NCBI RefSeq assembly: GCF_000003815.2 | Contig: NW_023365749.1 | Location: forward strand, 64,001-113,308 | Reading direction: 5' to 3' | Source of the DNA: Branchiostoma floridae | Taxonomy: Eukaryota; Chordata; Leptocardii; Amphioxiformes; Branchiostomatidae | Length of the DNA: 49,308 nt | Part shown: in pieces, positions 1-12,100 of the stretch | Layout: every line of letters starts with the position of its first letter | Position numbering within the stretch: position 1 is the stretch's first letter | Program-made: the position numbers and the translations under genes | The notes under the pieces: model-generated | Told to the model about the DNA's origin: nothing | Database searches by the model: none | Seen by the model: only the letters and a program-made list of their open reading frames with translations

Positions 1-195
1 AAGTCAACCTCCACTGGCTCTGTGGCATCGTCAGCGCGGAACTGGAAGTGGAACAGCGGCCCCACAGGTACCCAGTCTGACCCGTACCTCCACGGTTCTG
101 CAGACCAGCTCGCACTGGTCACGTACAGGGGGTAGGGGGTGGTGACGTGGAGATCTGACTCCTGGCAGTGAAACTTCCCCTCTTGGGGCAGAGAC
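1..195 (-). CDS. Exon encoding ZU5/FIIND-like domain (partial)
   Basis: The minus-strand acceptor is ...aaacag at 196-197. The exon enters in a phase that completes a codon split from an exon ending in two bases, which matches the donor of the Death-domain exon at 899-1187. The 64 or so visible residues contain [11 protein letters not shown] near the start, then [12 protein letters not shown], and later [12 protein letters not shown]. This spacing (aromatic-x-C, a W in the middle, then GPLF) matches the ZU5-like half of the FIIND domain of NLRP1 and CARD8 and the ZU5 of PIDD1. In those proteins the following UPA half contains an autoproteolysis site; that part would lie outside the window. 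FIIND or generic ZU5 cannot be separated with certainty by eye. Confidence 0.68.
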
Positions 196-3100
196 CTGTT
201 TAATGAAAGTTTACAGTATGTAAAATATTTTACACCAAGATATCTTCAATAAGGTAGAAATTCTGTCATGTGAAGGGTACTGAGAAATTCCAAGTATTTT
301 GTATAACCTATAGCCATATTATGGCATCGACATTTAATAATATGTATATATACATTGCAGTAAAACATTACCATTTGAACATCTCTGGATAATCCAAGCT
401 CTCCTCAGGATTGACATTCAGTTGGGGCAAGTTGCGATGATATCCCTGTGTCCATTGCGCAAGTACATTTGTAAATTGTAGTCCAGTATTTCGTATAGAG
501 AAAAACTTGTTCGTTTGCAAGTAATTATATAAATATCCGATTCTTATCAAGATGAATAAATGAAATCACCGTTAGATACTTTATGTTAGTTGTCGGTCAT
601 CTTATGGCAATTATGAGGAAAATCGATTTGGTTGAACAAGATGTAGATTCGTAATTACACAGGATGGTTATCAGGAGTGAGAAAACACTGAACCATACCA
701 AGTGCAATTATCATGATGATAATTCTTCATGATAGAATTGGAGCATTATAATCTAACCGATGTTGCTAACATGTTAACAGGTTTGAGAAGCAACCAATTT
801 ACGAATGATAAAAAATTGTATTATGAAAAGTAAGATGTGTATCATGGTTTAGCTGTAGAATAAATTTACAATTAGAGAGGATTAAAATCTATTACTACTG
901 AAATGACATGTAGGCCTGTAAAACCTGTAGAATAGCGGTAACCTCCCCAGCCAGACTGAGTTTGGCCATGTTCTTCAGAGCCCCCACTAGCTGTGGCAGG
1001 TAGTGCAGAGGTCCATGTCCGGATTTCTTCCTCCACTGCTTCAGGGCCTGGAATGCCCGCTGGGTGTCGCTGGTCAGTTCGCGGTTGTTCTCAATCTCGT
1101 CAATCTCCATTCTTGTCAGGTTGAGGTCAGTGGCTAGACGACTCCAACTGTATCCAAGTTTGGAACTCACGTCATACAGGCCATTGTCTGGGGCGAAATA
1201 AGACACGAAGTTAGTCCTCCCTTCTGCAGCAACGTGTATGAACTATTTTACACCACGACAACTCGTATTTTTCACATACGTATCGTCCACATCAGTCAGA
1301 ATGGAACGGTCCCAGTCCCTCAAATCAGATCAACATTTCAAAGAATGGGTGTAGATCCACTAAATGTTTGCATGTCTGCGTTTCTGTTTTGTACTCATAT
1401 TTAGTCTCTTGAATGTTCTACCGTATCTAAAAAGACCAACAGAGAATACACAAACCATCCTTACCTATCTTGTACTTGTTCATCTTGTCAGAACTGGATA
1501 CACCTGGCTGCCATGTAGGCTCTGTCCATTCTCCAAGGAAAATCTTGTCCAAGTCTTCCCCAGTGTGCTTATGTAGAGCCTCCAGAGGGATAGATTCTAC
1601 CTTCTTATCTCCTGTTACAGTGACGCGATCTTCGCTCAGTCTTGCTGGATATTCTTGTAAACAAGGCTTGATCTTCTTCACCAACTCCTTCATCCCCCGC
1701 CAGGCTTCCTTGCTATCAGCACAAAGGCAAATCTCGTCCACTATCTTCTTGCAGGTCCAGTCTCGTTGTGTTGGCTCCTCATCCTCATTTTTTAAACGGC
1801 GGTACATAATATGCATATTTCCCATCCTGTTTATAACAGCATTCCTCTTCACAAGGCGCCGTCCTTCCTCACTCATCAGTACCATGCGGCAGGCCAGAGA
1901 CTCTCCTAAGCCAATCGGGTGTTCGCTGTTGACATCGAGGGACTTCATTGTTAATTTGACCTCCGTTGTACCTTGTTTAACGGTTTCAGACCACAGTTTA
2001 GCCACCTTGCCTTCATCGGCAATGGGAACATTAGCCATCATGGTGACAGTTCTGTTGAAGCAGAGACCGAAATGTTTCATCAGTGGCAGGAGTATCTGGA
2101 AGGATTCTGCCTCCTTTGGCAGAACAGCATCAACAAACTTGTCACTGACGACGCCTTCCTCCAGAAACTGCTTCCTGTTCGTGGCCATCAGCTTTTCTTC
2201 CTTCTGTAGATGCTGGGCCATGTCGTGTCGAAACAGCTGCTTGAAGAGCTTCAGAATAATGCTGGGGTCCTGGAACACCTTGTCCTCCATACCCCGGATG
2301 TGTCTGTAGAAGAGAATCTCCCCCGCTACATGAAGATACTCCAGAGCATTCAACACATCAGTGTTGTCCATCCCAACATCACTTCCACGTTGTTTGCACT
2401 CTGTGAGGTCCAGGCAATGTTTGGATGTCTCCTGTTTGATAAGCGTATCAAAGTCAGACCAAGACTGTGGCAGCTGCCGACTTCTGGAAGTACCAATGCG
2501 CTCTTGCACAATATCCGCCATTTTCCGCCTAAGTACATCTATTCCTTCGTTCCTCTTACTGCTCACTGGTACGATGTGGACATCAACTAGGTTTCCAGGG
2601 CGGCCATCCAATAGCTTCTGCAACGACGTTTGCTTGTCCAGTACGTCTTCACGTGACAAGCCAACAAAGTGATCATCTTTCCCACGAAGACCTAGACCTT
2701 GTTCTCGGCTGTCCAGAGTTTCCTGGCATCTGCTGATCTCCGTCTCCAGCGCCTGTCTGACTGCTGTCTCGGCGGACTTGATATCCCTCTCCAACAGTGC
2801 AATCTTCTCCATGACGTCACCTTTATCACTTTTCGTCCCCACAACAATCAGAGATGGTTTTGTCACGTGGGAAGAGATGGATGTCATCCACTTGCCTACC
2901 CGCTCCTGGAACTCCCCTGACGTGTAGCCTGGCAGGTCAACACACAGCAGGTACAGCCCCAGGTGTGTCAGGAAGAAACGGTGTGTGTAGTGGTACACGT
3001 CATGGCCGCCAAAGTCATAGATTTTGTACTCTACACCATGTGTTTGATCGATGTACGACCTGATGTCCACCCCTATTGTTCTGTCTGACTCGTCTTCTGT

Positions 3101-6100
3101 GTGGGCCTTTCCATCAATCATTGTCAGGCAGAGACTTGTCTTACCGGATCCAGTTTGTCCCAGGAACATTAATTTGACTCTTTGCGTCGAATTCACGATC
3201 TTTGAGCTGTTAGAATACTCACTCTGCGCTGTTGTGCTTGAAGGTGTGGCGATAATAACTGTGCTCTTTTCTGCAAGGAATGAGTGCAATTTGGCTATGA
3301 ACAATAGGCGTAACATCCAAAGACAATGGCTTTGTTTCCGATACGTCGTCAACCCCTTAATGGAAACGTAAGTTTTATGTGTACATGTATATGTGTAGAC
3401 TTCAGTCCTCACTCAGTTTGTGTGTTCAAGACTTATTACTAAGACCACAAGATGATAAATCTGATGTCATTTTGTTGGAAACTAACCTGCAAAGGATTCA
3501 GTAGAATTATAAATTACCACTACGAGAAATATGTCTGACCAAATTTTATAGCCATATATACCTTTAGCTGCGGATTCATCAGCTTCAACCGTGGCTCTGT
3601 GATGTGGACGTCTCTTGAGTGGTACTACTTTGGGATCCGTATGACTTGTCTTCTGTGAGAAAAACAACAAAACTTTACATTTAATTTTGTGATTTCCAAA
3701 TCATGTCCACAAACTATTTGCAGCGACAATTTGCATTGAGACACTCATATGTAATATGAAACATTCTTATATCTAGATATACCCAGTTGTAGATGTTCTT
3801 TTGTTCAATAACAGCTTAAGGTCGTTTACCCGAAAGTTTAAAACGATGGTAGAATTCTTTACAAATTACTCACTCGTTCAAAGGTTTTAATTTCCTTTGA
3901 AAGGTAGTGTTGCCCACTTTCTTCCAGTGACTGTAGCAGGTCCTCATAGTCTTCTGGTGATTTGATGCAACCCACCAAATCGTTCATCAGTAGTTCTGAA
4001 GACGATGCCTGTAGTGTACACACAGTATCAGCAAAGTAAATACACCACAGGCATTAGGTTGGAATAAATGATTATTTCCTGTCGCTTGGCCTTACCTGCC
4101 ACACAGGGCAAAATGACGGTCATTGCACTTCTTTTATTTTCAGGGAGATTTTTTTTCCAATTAACTGACGAGTAATAGATATTTCTAACTAAACGTTAGA
4201 AATATACACCGTATATAGCGTGTATATAGCGTAAGAGACTTTTTGCTTTGTCATGTCAGGTTTCCAGTGATGTACTTTCACATGCAAGCTATTAGTTAAA
4301 ATGATCTCCACATCCAGTTTTATTTCCGGAAAAGTGAACTTTATACAATGTAACAATACGAACCTTTTGGCAAAATCCAACTTTGTGGACCTCATAAACT
4401 GCCAGAAATTAAGAAATCAATTATAAAATGGCATAACCAGATGAAACCTTTACTGGGTACACCGAGATACAACCAGAAACCTGTTGGACCGGTTGATGAG
4501 CTCCACATTATTACGAGTGCCTAGCAACGAAGTTCAACCTTATGTCTTCCCACTGCATTTTAAAGTCACGCATCAATGACATAGTGTCACATCAAAAGAA
4601 ACCTGTCTGACTGAGCGCCCTCTCATTTCCATGAACTGGACTGTAGTGTCTTTATCCACGTTGTCTGTTAGGAATTCTTGCGTCTTCATCAACGCTTCTA
4701 GCCCCACAACAAGATGACCTGTCGTAGGTATAAGTAAATAACATCATTGATGCATACATTGATGCAAAAACACAATATAGAGTTCTATATATAACCGTTT
4801 AACTCAAACAAACAAATTAGAGGGTCTATCAGACATGTCATAAACAGCTAAAAACGTTGTTTGAAAAATCAGAATTGTACGTAAGTTAGCATATCGTTTC
4901 CCCAAAGCCACATGATGGCAATGGTTACATAAAACAATACCTGCCAGAATTACGCACTTCTCTGCAAACTTTACTAATGTGAACTTGTAGTTCATACAAA
5001 TGTTTTACTTGCAAATGGTTAGGTCTACATGCCAGTTACTGAGGTACAACCCACTTACTTAGCCATTCCTGAATAACACGAACCACGTCTCCCAGACCCA
5101 TGTCAAACAGGGTTGCCTCCATGACCTGCAGTTTCAAGATCCCCTTGCCTTCCTCCCGCTGCTGCCACTGTTCCAGTATGGCCGTGCAGCAGTACCGGTC
5201 GTCATGGTTACGGGCACCAGCGACAATCCCATCTATGTCGTCTGTAGAGAAGCCCAGCCGGCCGGCCAGCTCCCTCCATCTCAACCCTACCCTTTCTGTG
5301 AGTAAGGGGATGTGAGGGGTGATGTCTAGAGGAAACAAACAAGGTAATCACAAATATTGGAAGATATTGCGTGATTTAGGTGTGAAATATCAAGACTTCT
5401 TTTTCTTCTTCCCAATTTTCCTTATGTTTTCTACAATGACACATTCTTTTTATTTTTACTAATCTACATTATATTATACTTTACCTATCTTTGGTCACAT
5501 TTCAAGAAAACATCATGACCGATAAAGTATCTTTTGCAACTATTACCACCCTGCACAGTTGTGGAAATACTTACACAGAGACATCTATATTTTGAGCTTA
5601 CCGCCAGTCACCTATAACAAAAGCGCTAGCGATTTCACTTCATACGTCACTTGTTTGACATCCGCTGCCACTCTCCTCTTCACTAACCACAGTTTCTTAC
5701 CCTGCAGAAACATAGGGTATATCCAGTATCAGCATCTTTCATAGTTAAATGTATTTCAAATCACAGAATGATAGGTTTTTTAAATGATAGAAATGATGTA
5801 TATTAAAGGCATTTGACCGTACTTTGTATGCCTGGAAAACCTTGGATGCTAACAGCTGGGTTCCAGACACTCTTTCTGCCGTTTCTCCATTCTGTGTATA
5901 AAACAGAGACACGTGATACAACGATTTCCCCCAGTGTCTAGTGTTCTTCCCTAACACATCTGTGCTGGAAATGTCTTACTGGCTACAATAAATTCATAAT
6001 TTACGTCTGTGAATAGATTGGTCTACGAATATGAAAAAGTATCTTTTTTTGGTTTTCATAATTAGTAGTTAGCATCACCTGTTGCCACTTGTACGAACTT

Positions 6101-9100
6101 ACTATCCTGGGCACCATCCTCGTGAGTTCATTCCGGCTACCACTGTAATACTTTAAACACATATACATCGTACCAATAATCAAATAAACATCCATAGATA
6201 GTTAGCGAATCGATAGTACCCAGGGTACCAAATTAAGAGTATGATATAAAAAATGCAATATGGTTACAGACTTGCATCGACACACATTTGCCAAGTTTAC
6301 ACAGCCGTTCCATGCAGATAAAAGAAAAAGAAACGCACGATGCATGCAATTCAAATTTCCTCAGCACACTCACATTGTTGCTAATACTGCTGTCAGTTCC
6401 AGCCTTCAGTAGTTCTAATACACACAGATGACGGCCCCGTTTGGCCGCATCATGTAGAGGAGTGTTGCCCTGTAGGGAGAGTAACATGTTCGCTGAAGTG
6501 AAAAAAATGAAATGTTACAGCAAACGGCATCATAGATTACAGAGATTTGCGAACGATTTCACGGGGAAAACATAGCCGATAGTCTTATCGTTTTATCTTT
6601 TCTTTAAAAGAAGTTGGACAGTTTTATCGACCTACAAATGTCCAAAAGAAGCTCATCGGCACAGTCAAAAAAGGACATGGATTACATAGAATTTTTGGTG
6701 CAACATATTTCCATCGCATGTACAAGTTACTCTTCATTTGTGTATAGAGGATGTACTGTAATGTATGTTATGTGTACCGGTCTTTGCTTGAGCTTCTGGT
6801 GGGCAAATGTATGGTGTTGATACGTTTATAAAGCTTAAACAATATTCAAATACAATTCAGTCTCTACAACTGGATAAAAACAAGATTTTCCTCCGTCATT
6901 ACTAGATGAATTGGCATAAACAATTCAATACAGGTACATCTAACTGGAAAAAAACGGTTGAACATGTAAGGATCGTATGTCATTCATGTTAGATGTTTGT
7001 TACTTGAATTGAATTGTTTCTGCCAGTTCATTCCAGTGACGCTGAAGAATGGACCCTTCCAGTCGAACGCCATATCGTACAAATAGAACCCCCTGTTCTA
7101 TTTCGAATACTCGATCAAAAAGTCCTAGTGGGACAAGAATGGACAAAGAAAAATGCTATGCCTTTTTGTTGAAGACTACACCGGCTGAGTATAGTTGTTT
7201 TGGGAATTCGAAGGGTAGGCGCTACATAGCATTTCTTAGTTCCTGGGTAGGATGCACATGTAAAGTAGTGTACGTAGAAGAGACGGGACTCTGTGCTAGC
7301 GGACTTTGTAGTAGGGTCTTATATTTTAGCATGTGGTACAAGCTCCCTCTCCGTGAGTGACCGAGCTGTTTTCTTTTTAATTTGGTTTTTCTCCTGAGCA
7401 TGTATGCACATGCCATTCATGCAACAAGCGCGGTAGAAAACCTGCCACAGATATACGTACCCAGCTTTAGTGGCTTTACACCTGCATCGACTACATGTCA
7501 GAAGCCGGACACTCTTGTCTACCCGCTTCCGCTTTGACTGAAATTATAACGCTGTTGCGCCCTGAACCGTGCCTTGCCTCAAACCGTGCCCAATCGCGCA
7601 CAGTTCTGGGCACACATGGGACCTTGTCCCATAATGTGCTTTGGGGCGGAGCTTAGTGCTTTTAAGGGAGGAGTCTGTCCAACGTGCTTTTTTTCCTGCA
7701 GCCCCGCCATCTTTGTTTTTCGGGGCGCTGTGATGACGAAGAATCAACGTAATTCACGCTCGTCTTGGAGCAGTTACAGACTTAGAGTTGATGTGGCAAA
7801 GACAGACGGATGTCATAGCACTAATTTCTACAACAATGATATACATATATCCAAGACTATAGATTTAACCACAAGGCACGGTTCGGGGTAAAATACGGAT
7901 TCAGTTCGTTGTATCAGACCTCAGTGCACAATTATCTGAGGCACAGTTTGTGCCCCGAACCGTGCTTTGCCCCAAACCGTGCCTGGGCACAGTTCGGGGC
8001 AGTCCCCGCGTGTCCCAGGCCGTGCTTTTGCCCCAGGCACAGTTTGGGGCACGCGGGCACTGCCCCAAACCGTGCCTAGGCACGGTTTGGGGCAAAGTAC
8101 ATTTCGGGGCACAAACTGTGCTTCAGATTGTGCACTGAGGTCTGACACAACGAACTGAATCATTAAGGCTTGGAGACTTGATCAAGGTGCAGCTGGACGT
8201 TGTCATGTTTATATGTGGTATATTTTGTAACATAAATGGGATGCACTATAGACGTGCAAATTCCGTGTCGTTTTCCAAGTCTCGAAACAAAATCTTGCAA
8301 GATCTCGCAAGATCAAGCCTTATTTGGAAACATGGGCGTGAATAATTAGTTATCACTACCCCGTCAGTCATAGTGATTGACAGCGCTGCTGGGCACAGAC
8401 CTGGGCAGTCGGGCTGTGCCCCGTTCCGTGCCTGAATGGGCACGGAATAGGGCAGGCACGGAACGGGGCATGACAACGCCCTTATTACCGCAACTATATA
8501 CGCTCCTCCTCTGACTGTACCCAGTGGATGTGGCCTTCCACAAAAAATGCATAGCATCATAGTTTTCTTTCGCCCGTTCTGAGAGGATTTCAGGACCCAA
8601 AAAGCTAAAATAAAGTCAGTCGGTATTTTCAGCTTAATAGCGGCGGCGGCCATGGTTTTGCAACTCGCGCCGTTTTTGACCGAGGTTTTGAAATTGAACC
8701 CGAGATCGAACAGGGGGCGGGGCATATGGTGTTCGACTGGAAGGGTCCATTGTGATGGATGTCACTCGAAACTTGCGGAAGTAAATCTCCGTTTTTATCC
8801 AGTTGTACAGATTGAATTGTACTTAATTACGATGTTGATGTTACCTTAAGCTATTCCAATTTTATAAAATTTCTATGTACTACTTAAAATCTGCATTGCC
8901 CTCTTTCAAACATCATAACTTCTTAAAGTTGAAGAACACAGGCTGCTTTATCGATGAACAACTAAGGTTATGACCCCATATTTACTTTCTTCTATACATC
9001 CATAGATGAACAGATGGTCCATTTCTAGTTCAATTTGCTATCAAATGATACAGTAAGCTCCGTTGTACAATGTCGCACAAAAAAAAAAGATCATGTACTG

Positions 9101-12100
9101 AGGCTGAGCACTTTGGATTACAGTTACTCCAAGTAGCAGTTATTCAAGCGACTGGAAATAATTTTGGAAAAGGTAAGTTTCAGCTAGTTAACATCCACTA
9201 CCTTTCATCAGGGGCATCATATCCAATTGCTTGCACGAGTAAAGGTCGGCTCCCACTGCACTCGCGTCACGCTTGCGTCGCTTCGGGGTTCGTTCATTGT
9301 GTCACTGTTGTGTTATTTTCGCCGATTTTCTGTTGCGCTCCCACTGACAGGGGTCACTGTTGCGTTTCTAGACTAAATGCACAGGTTATCGGAAGTCGCA
9401 GCGTTGTCAATGTATGAAAAATCACTGTAAAATGATGAAAATCCCTAAAAATGAGATTTATAGTGAAACAACTTCCATTGTGATGATGCTTATGCTTATG
9501 AATGTTACTTATGTTATATGATAACCTTGAAAGACTTTTACAGTAAAAGAAGTAACCCAAATGAATGGACACGAACCATACACCAGATTTGACTCCATCG
9601 CTTATGTGTTTTGCAACAAGTATGTGTAATGATGTGTGTTAATTTTCAGATTTCACAAATGAAAAATCTTGATATTTCCTACGTTTTAATAGGAAATAGA
9701 CAAAATATAACCGTGATACTGTTGAAGGTATGTTGGCGTCACTGTTGTGTCACTGTTGTGTTACTCTTGGGTCACTGTTGTAACTGAAAAACCGCTGTAA
9801 AATGATATCCAAAATGTATCCAAAATAGCTTTTCAATAATAAAATGATGTTTACTTTTGATACTTGGTGCAAAATAGACAAAATATAACCTTGATACTGT
9901 TGAAGACATATTGGCGTCACTATTGTGTCACTGTTGTGTTACTCTTGGGTCACTGTTGTGTCACTCTTGGGTCACTGTTGGGGCATCTTGCCACTTGCGT
10001 TTTTTTAAACTTCCCAAAAAACGTCGCGCTTGCTTGTGTCACCTCTAGGTTTGCTTGTGTCACCTCTAGGTTTGCTTGTGTCACCTCTAGGTGCCGCGGG
10101 GTCACGTCTGCGTTGTCGAACCCCGAAGCGACGCAAGCGTGACGCGAGTGCAGTGGGAGCCGACCTTAACTGCTCTTTGTCTTACTTTTGTCACAATCGT
10201 TTTCGAGGGATAGCAAATGGACCTTTGTGAAAAGCTAAAACTTTTCACAAAGATTTTCCGACTAAAAATGCCCACATTTATCACGAACTTACAATATAAC
10301 TAGAGTTCCGCGACCTCATACCTCCATAAAATATTCAGAGCTTTTGTAAATTTTATGAAAATGACATTTTCATGATTTATGCATGGTGATGTTCATCATT
10401 GACTAACATACGCATGTCACAAGTATAAAATTCCCATCATTAATCATCAAGCGGTTTTGCCATTTTTGCATATACTATGCAAATCAGTTCCTCATCAATT
10501 AAATGCAATGTGTTCACATTTAACGGCACGCATTTCGTCTGACGTTGCCTTGAAATGTCGAACGCTCTATTGTCCACCTCAGGTGTCTAGGGTCCTATAG
10601 CGTCTCTGCGTGACCTTTAATGACTACCTCATTTAGCAGAGAAAATGTATGCAGCAAACATGATAACTCATAACTCAAACCATCTCTAGAGTTAAAAGCT
10701 AGAACTTTTCGCAAAGATATTTTCGGACTGGGGCAACCAAATTCCTTACGTTCTGAACTTACAATATAACTTATTTCAGCCCTGTGTCTGTGGAATTTGT
10801 GTGTGTGTGGCGGGGGTATAGGTTAGCGCACTCACTACTAGTCAACACATCCATGCAAATGCCAGAGATACCGTTGATTAGTTAACGGGGAGTCTACTTA
10901 CACGTTTGTCCCGTGCGTTAGGATCTGCCCCGGCTGTGAGTAAAACTTGTGCAATTTCTGGGTGGCCTCTACTGGCAGCCCGGTGGAGCGGTGTGGTCCC
11001 CTGTAACAAACGTCATAACAACACTGTAGGTACTGACATGGCTTGACATGAACATTGAAAATGGCGATGTTATGTGAGATTTTTCTGTACATAAGAATAG
11101 TCAGTACAACTAACGACATGTATTTCCTCTACATTTAAAGTCTAACGGTCTGTACGGCAGGTCCGGCCCAGGTGTCTAGGTCCTGCTGTAACATTTCTTC
11201 GTGATTTGTGTGGCTGCATTATTAATTGGAGAGACACCAAGCATGTAGAAACGTCATAACTCATAACGTAGACAAGAGCTTATACTTACATTTCCCGGCT
11301 AAAGCACCGACGTTTCTCGCGTTTTAAACTTGGCATATAACAACTTTCAGCATCGTGAGTTTGGCTCTTTTTGGGGGGGGGGGGACTTAAGGCTATTATA
11401 GCTCATCACACCCACGTAGATACTAGAGATGCTGTAGATTTGTCAACGGCGATACTACTTACATCTGCGCTGTGTGCAGCATCGTGGAGCGGTGTTGCCC
11501 CCTGTAACAAATGTCATAACAACACTGTAGGTACTGACATAGCCTGACAGTGACGTTTAACGCCATGCGTTAAAGATACCGTTCATTAGTATTTACAGTG
11601 CGTGATTCTACTTACATCTTCGTCCCGTCCGTTCGGATCTGCCCCGGCTGTGAGTAAAACTTGTGCAGTTCCTGTGTGGCCTTCCTTGGCAGCCAGGTGG
11701 AGCGGTGTGGTCCCCTGTAACAAATGTCATAACAACACTTTAGGTACTGACATAGCCTGACAGTGACGTTTAACGCCATGCGTTAAAGATACCGTTCATT
11801 AGTATTTACAGTGCGTGATTCTACTTACATCTTCGTCCCGTCCGTTCGGATCTGCCCCGGCTGTGAGTAAAACTTGTGCAGTTCCTGTGTGGCCTTCCTT
11901 GGCAGCCAGGTGGAGCGGTGTGGTCCCCTGTAACAAACGTCATAACAACACTGTAGTCACTGATACTGACTGCCAGGAACATTGAAAATGCATGGTGATC
12001 TAGTGTGAGAAGATTCCGTTTTCTCAACGCAGCGATAATACCTTAAGGCTAAATCTAGCTTAGCATTTATTGACATACATTTTGAGGTCTTCCACAGGGG

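Larger units (their letters stand above)
6849..8822. mobile_element. Foldback-type DNA element with long interrupted inverted ends
   Basis: Two segments near each end pair as inverted repeats. 6850-6881 (ending CAACTGGATAAAAAC) matches the reverse complement of about 8791-8821 with two or three mismatches. 7047-7075 (AATGGACCCTTCCAGTCGAA) matches the reverse complement of 8723-8752 with one or two mismatches. The left arm carries extra sequence (about 6890-7020) between the two blocks. No transposase is seen, so it is non-autonomous. The superfamily is unknown because no clear target duplication was found. It contains the palindromic element 7898-8161. Confidence 0.5.

Noticed and set aside
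1470-2309. Long open frame on the plus strand opposite the ROC-COR exon
   Set aside because: Shadow of the minus-strand exon, which has clear GTPase motifs and splice sites; the plus-strand product has no recognisable pattern.
7049-7360. Open frame of 103 codons inside the foldback element
   Set aside because: No recognisable motif, begins within the inverted repeat, and the codon pattern looks random.
8246-8725. Open frame of 159 codons on the minus strand
   Set aside because: It runs through the GC-rich palindromic motif cluster and the inverted arm; low-complexity composition explains the absence of stops.
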